Assembly: GCA_900556545.1 (NCBI GenBank) | Contig: USPE01000077.1 | Coordinates: forward strand, 1 to 8,311 | Source of the DNA: an uncultured Peptococcaceae bacterium | GTDB lineage: Bacteria; Bacillota; Peptococcia; Peptococcales; Peptococcaceae | Length of the DNA stretch: 8,311 nucleotides | Reading direction: 5' to 3' | Shown: positions 6,475-8,311 of the stretch, in pieces | How the letters are laid out: every line of letters starts with the position of its first letter | How positions within the stretch are numbered: the stretch's first letter is position 1 | Program-made: the position numbers and the translations under genes | The notes under the pieces: generated by a model | Seen by the model: the letters and a program-made list of their open reading frames with translations, nothing else | Database searches by the model: none | Told to the model about the DNA's origin: nothing

Positions 6475-6693
6475 TTATACATCAATGTAATCTTTTTCTT
6501 CCGGAATTGCATATGCCAGAAGAATATATACCGCAATCGCCGTCAAGGTACTGACGGGCGGAAATAAACAAACCAATACCCATACCATACGCACAAAAAT
6601 AGCATCAATGCCAAACAAATTGCCAATTGCCGCACAGACACCCAACAGTTTTCGTCCCTGCTTTGGTCTTCTCAACTTTTTTATTTTACGCAT
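6475..6693 (-). CDS. Small PspC-domain membrane protein
   Basis: A 72-aa protein consisting of little more than one PspC domain: a very basic N-terminus (KIKKLRRPKQGRK), then LLGVCAAIGNLFGIDAIFVR (17-36), a hydrophobic stretch to about residue 63, and the AIPEE end typical of the domain. PspC proteins sit in the membrane and take part in envelope-stress signalling in some bacteria; stand-alone small forms in Bacillota are mostly uncharacterised. It is the first gene of a four-gene run ending in the sigma factor. The start at 6693 is supported by AGGTGAGGG upstream. Whether it signals to the anti-sigma/sigma pair is inference from position only. Confidence 0.85.
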   Translation of the reverse strand: MRKIKKLRRPKQGRKLLGVCAAIGNLFGIDAIFVRMVWVLVCLFPPVSTLTAIAVYILLAYAIPEEKDYIDV

Positions 6694-6742
6694 TTGCCCT
6701 CACCTGCTTTCATCTATTTTATAAAAATTTCCGACTATGCTA

Positions 6743-6771
6743 TTGTTCAAATTTTCATTGTCCTGTAGAAT
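6743..6771 (+). promoter_or_regulatory. Weak candidate promoter for the 62-aa membrane protein
   Basis: TTGTTC (6743-6748), a 17-bp spacer and TAGAAT (6766-6771) fit a sigma-A layout with a poor -35. It lies about 70 bp before the start at 6841, within the 147-bp gap between this gene and the divergent pspC. I saw no convincing promoter for pspC itself: TATAAA occurs but without a matching -35. Confidence 0.3.
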
Positions 6772-6840
6772 ATAACATAACAAAGTAAGGCTACGCCATA
6801 CAGTATATTTATCAATCTATTCATGTCAGGAGTTATTTTT

Positions 6841-7029
6841 ATGAGAACTTTATTATTTGCTGCTGCGATTCTGCTCAGCGCCATTGTTGTCTTGCTTGCC
6901 TTTTTTTCCATTACCGGCCTGTTAAGCAGTCTGATCTACACCGTAATTTCTTCCGGTATTTCGATTCTGCTTATCTTTGCATTGTTTCATTTTATTTATC
7001 TGTACACCGCCAAAGACAAGAAAAACTGA
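6841..7029 (+). CDS. Small two-helix membrane protein of unknown function
   Basis: A 62-aa hydrophobic protein with two predicted membrane helices (about 3-25 and 33-55) and a basic, charged C-terminus (TAKDKKN). The frame opens at 6823, but AGGAG at 6828-6832 lies 8 nt before the ATG at 6841, which is therefore the start. I recognise no family. It is divergent from pspC, also a small membrane protein, and convergent with the 212-aa gene, whose stop lies only 5 nt beyond its own. The ribosome binding site and the hairpin just after the stop argue that this is a real gene and not a chance frame. Confidence 0.68.
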   Translation: MRTLLFAAAILLSAIVVLLAFFSITGLLSSLIYTVISSGISILLIFALFHFIYLYTAKDKKN

Positions 7030-7034
7030 TTTTA

Positions 7035-7673
7035 TCACGGTAAATGCGTCAGCTCCGGCTGGCGCATTTCTATCAGCCCCAAGGCAAATAACTGTAAACT
7101 GGCATATAAGTTGGTCCAGAACAATTTACTGCGCTGCCAGTGACTGCGCAAAAATAATCGTTGATCTTCATTCATACAGCCGTCCTGCTGCGCCTGCTCA
7201 ATCTGCGCCAGTTCCTCGCTGTCTGCCAGCACAAGATTCAAAAACTGATAGGTTTCTTCCACTTCATCCAGTCCCAGCACCTGCTGCCATTCCAGTTCAA
7301 TCAATTTAAAATTCAGCCAGTATGCTGTAAACCCTTTGCTGATTCCCAAACTGCCCGTATCGCAAAACACCATTGTTTTAAGATTCCATCTATCAATACG
7401 TTTCAGATTATCCATACTCCAACTGCGGGCTTGTTCCAGCTCGTGCTCTGTAATATCATTATTCCGAATGCACTGATTAAATAACGCAATAATTTCTTTT
7501 GTGTTCATATTTTGCGGTGCATCAGAAAAAAAACGGGTCATTTCTTCTGCAGCCAGCCCTGTGGCCACTGCTGTTGTCAACCAGAAAAAACCTTCTGACT
7601 GAAATAACGAATCAACGCCAGACATATTTATGATATCCCATGACAGCATTCCGCCATCCTTCATTTTTTCCAT
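7035..7673 (-). CDS. Protein of unknown function, 212 aa
   Basis: I do not recognise a family. The protein appears soluble, largely helical and acidic overall, with many Gln, Leu and Trp residues. Visible segments include GFFWLTTAVATGLAAEEMTRFF (near 28-49, moderately hydrophobic), a charged middle part (NDITEHELEQARSWSMD) and ELEWQQVLGLDEVEETYQF (near 126-144). No metal-binding, nucleotide-binding or helix-turn-helix motif stands out. The start at 7673 is well supported by AGAGGTG upstream and a good promoter about 36 nt before it, and the frame is intact. It is transcribed alone: the gene on its left converges with it and the gene on its right diverges. The last codons overlap the hairpin at 7042-7069. 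Confidence 0.72.
   Translation of the reverse strand: MEKMKDGGMLSWDIINMSGVDSLFQSEGFFWLTTAVATGLAAEEMTRFFSDAPQNMNTKEIIALFNQCIRNNDITEHELEQARSWSMDNLKRIDRWNLKTMVFCDTGSLGISKGFTAYWLNFKLIELEWQQVLGLDEVEETYQFLNLVLADSEELAQIEQAQQDGCMNEDQRLFLRSHWQRSKLFWTNLYASLQLFALGLIEMRQPELTHLP
7042..7069 (+). terminator. Hairpin after the 62-aa gene, probable intrinsic terminator
   Basis: A 12-bp stem, AAATGCGTCAGC with GCTGGCGCATTT, closes a TCCG loop; on the plus-strand RNA the single odd pair is a U-G wobble. It begins 12 nt after the plus-strand stop and is followed by a short U-rich tail (TTTCTAT), so it best serves that gene. It lies inside the last codons of the convergent 212-aa gene, which is unusual. On the minus strand the odd pair becomes an A-C mismatch and the T-run comes about 20 nt later, so it fits that direction less well. 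Confidence 0.6.
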
Positions 7674-7715
7674 AGCAATTCACCTCTATCATAAACTTTG
7701 CTTGATTGTATCCCT

Positions 7716-7744
7716 ATTATACCCTTTTCTTTCTCAGTGGGCAA
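7716..7744 (-). promoter_or_regulatory. Sigma-A type promoter for the 212-aa gene
   Basis: On the minus strand, TTGCCC (7739-7744), a 17-bp spacer and TATAAT (7716-7721) match the housekeeping consensus well. Predicted start is near 7709, leaving a leader of about 36 nt to the ATG at 7673. Confidence 0.6.
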
Positions 7745-7838
7745 TGGGAATAACTTGTCATACCCGCCAACTTCCCACAGTTATAAAAATAATTATACAA
7801 AGTTTTTCTCTGAAATTTACATTTTCTTTTCACAGATC

Positions 7839-7847
7839 TGCTATAAT
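7839..7847 (+). promoter_or_regulatory. Extended -10 promoter for the HAD hydrolase gene
   Basis: TATAAT at 7842-7847 is preceded by TG one base upstream (TGC-TATAAT), an extended -10 element that can work with a poor -35. The nearest -35-like word, TTTACA at 7816-7821, is 20 bp away, which is too far to be ideal. Predicted start is near 7854, about 143 nt before the ATG at 7997. Confidence 0.55.
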
Positions 7848-7872
7848 ACCAATATCATTTCTAATCCATACA

Positions 7873-7921
7873 GCTTTTGTAACCAAAAGCAAAGCCACAG
7901 CGCTTTTCTAAGCTGCTTTTT
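7873..7921 (+). promoter_or_regulatory. Leader with mutually exclusive hairpins, possible attenuator
   Basis: GCTTTTG (7873-7879) pairs perfectly with CAAAAGC (7884-7890) over a TAAC loop. The same AAAAGC can instead join AAAAGCA (7885-7891) to TGCTTTT (7914-7920), enclosing the small hairpin AAAGC/GCTTT (7891-7895 with 7902-7906). The alternative stem ends in a run of five T. Competing stems ending at a U-run resemble an antiterminator/terminator switch, but all stems are short and A/U-rich. I recognise no known riboswitch class. Confidence 0.35.
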
Positions 7922-7927
7922 ACACAA

Positions 7928-7952
7928 TGCCGGTGAAACAAAACCGCCGGCA
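7928..7952 (+). promoter_or_regulatory. GC-rich leader hairpin before the HAD gene
   Basis: TGCCGGTG (7928-7935) pairs with CGCCGGCA (7945-7952) over an A-rich 9-nt loop; the only non-Watson-Crick pair is a U-G wobble. No U-run follows, so it is not a terminator. It lies 45 nt before the start codon, in the predicted leader. Confidence 0.4.
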
Positions 7953-7996
7953 CAATATCAAATACAGTTTAAACATTCGCAAAGGAGCTAAGAACC

Positions 7997-8311
7997 ATGA
8001 ACGGTTATATTTTTGATTTAGACGGCACTTTACTGGATTCTATGCCATTTTGGCAAAAACAATTAGATGACCTTCTTACAGAACGGGGCATTACACCGCC
8101 TGATGATTTGCTGGACCGCACCAAAACCATCGGGCTGGAATCTGCCACCGGCATGATTTTGCAGGAGTTTCATTTACCTGATGACCCTGCCCTTGTATAT
8201 CAGCAATTTGAGCAGAACATGGCAAAGCTTTACTGCTCTGTGATTCCGCTTAAACCGGGCGTTCAGCAATTTTTAGATAAACTGGCTGCTGCCCGTGTGC
8301 CTATGGCCGTA
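7997..8311 (+). CDS. HAD-family hydrolase, phosphoglycolate phosphatase / beta-phosphoglucomutase type, N-terminal part
   Basis: Cut by the right edge after 105 codons. The first residues, MNGYIFDLDGTLLDS, contain HAD motif I with nucleophile Asp7 and acid/base Asp9 (DLDGT). The helical cap follows (about 15-80), then IPLKPGVQQFLDKLAA and a stretch ending PMAV, where motif II should come next. This layout is that of HAD subfamily I with a type C1 cap, which includes phosphoglycolate phosphatases, beta-phosphoglucomutases and many sugar-phosphate phosphatases; the substrate cannot be told. AAGGAG at 7982-7987 lies 9 nt before the ATG. It is preceded by an unusually long, structured leader and is divergent from the 212-aa gene. 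Confidence 0.92.
   Translation, partial: MNGYIFDLDGTLLDSMPFWQKQLDDLLTERGITPPDDLLDRTKTIGLESATGMILQEFHLPDDPALVYQQFEQNMAKLYCSVIPLKPGVQQFLDKLAAARVPMAV

Larger units (their letters stand above)
7674..7996. other. 323-bp divergent intergenic control region
   Basis: This gene-free stretch separates the 212-aa gene (minus) and the HAD hydrolase (plus). It holds one promoter for each side and, on the plus side, a leader of about 140 nt with several hairpins. The reading frames that cross it have no ribosome binding site and low-complexity composition, so none is called as a gene. Confidence 0.6.

Noticed and set aside
7716..7744. SigB-type promoter for the 212-aa gene, based on GGGTAT overlapping the -10 box
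   Set aside because: No GTTT-like -35 lies at the needed distance, while TTGCCC with 17-bp spacing fits the housekeeping sigma better.
7630..7991. Plus-strand open frames crossing the divergent intergenic region
   Set aside because: They have no ribosome binding site, overlap both promoters and the leader hairpins, and have the composition of AT-rich non-coding DNA.
7854..7996. T-box or other known riboswitch in the HAD leader
   Set aside because: No T-box core sequence or other class-specific conserved core was found; only generic hairpins are seen.
1..8311. CRISPR arrays, insertion sequences, tRNA or rRNA genes, prophage parts
   Set aside because: No repeat-spacer pattern, transposase, terminal inverted repeats or structural RNA was seen; gene order and composition look like ordinary chromosome.

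Overview
The window most likely comes from an anaerobic Bacillota (Firmicutes) that reduces sulfite or sulfate. The evidence is a DsrK/DsrJ/DsrO electron-transfer cluster beside a SigB/SigF-type sigma factor with an RsbW/SpoIIAB-type kinase, AGGAGG-like ribosome binding sites, AT-rich intergenic DNA and moderate GC. I cannot name the genus.

Right to centre, minus strand (6693 down to 4919): four closely packed genes, pspC-domain membrane protein, short CbiX/SirB chelatase, RsbW/SpoIIAB-like anti-sigma kinase and a group 3 sigma factor, with gaps of 15-18 nt that suggest one operon. No anti-anti-sigma (RsbV/SpoIIAA) gene accompanies them.

Centre to left, minus strand (4750 to 1, running off the window): after a 168-bp AT-rich gap with a perfect TATAAT box comes a tight run: ccsB (resB), ccsA, a stand-alone RsbRD N-terminal-domain protein, dsrK, dsrJ and the start of dsrO. 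The likely logic is that CcsB and CcsA attach haem to the exported triheme cytochrome DsrJ. DsrJ and the Tat-exported ferredoxin DsrO would form the outer half of a complex whose cytoplasmic catalytic subunit is DsrK. The CbiX-type chelatase could supply sirohaem for the sulfite reductase, which is not in the window. dsrM, normally just before dsrK, is absent here. dsrP would be expected beyond the left edge but cannot be seen.

Right end (6841 to 8311): a 62-aa two-helix membrane protein (+), an unrecognised 212-aa protein (-) whose 3' end overlaps a strong hairpin, a 323-bp divergent control region with a promoter for each side and a hairpin-rich leader, and the first 105 codons of a HAD-family hydrolase (+) cut by the right edge.

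Several starts were moved inward from the longest reading frame because the ribosome binding site sits before an internal ATG (dsrJ, the RsbRD-domain gene, ccsB, cbiX and the 62-aa gene).
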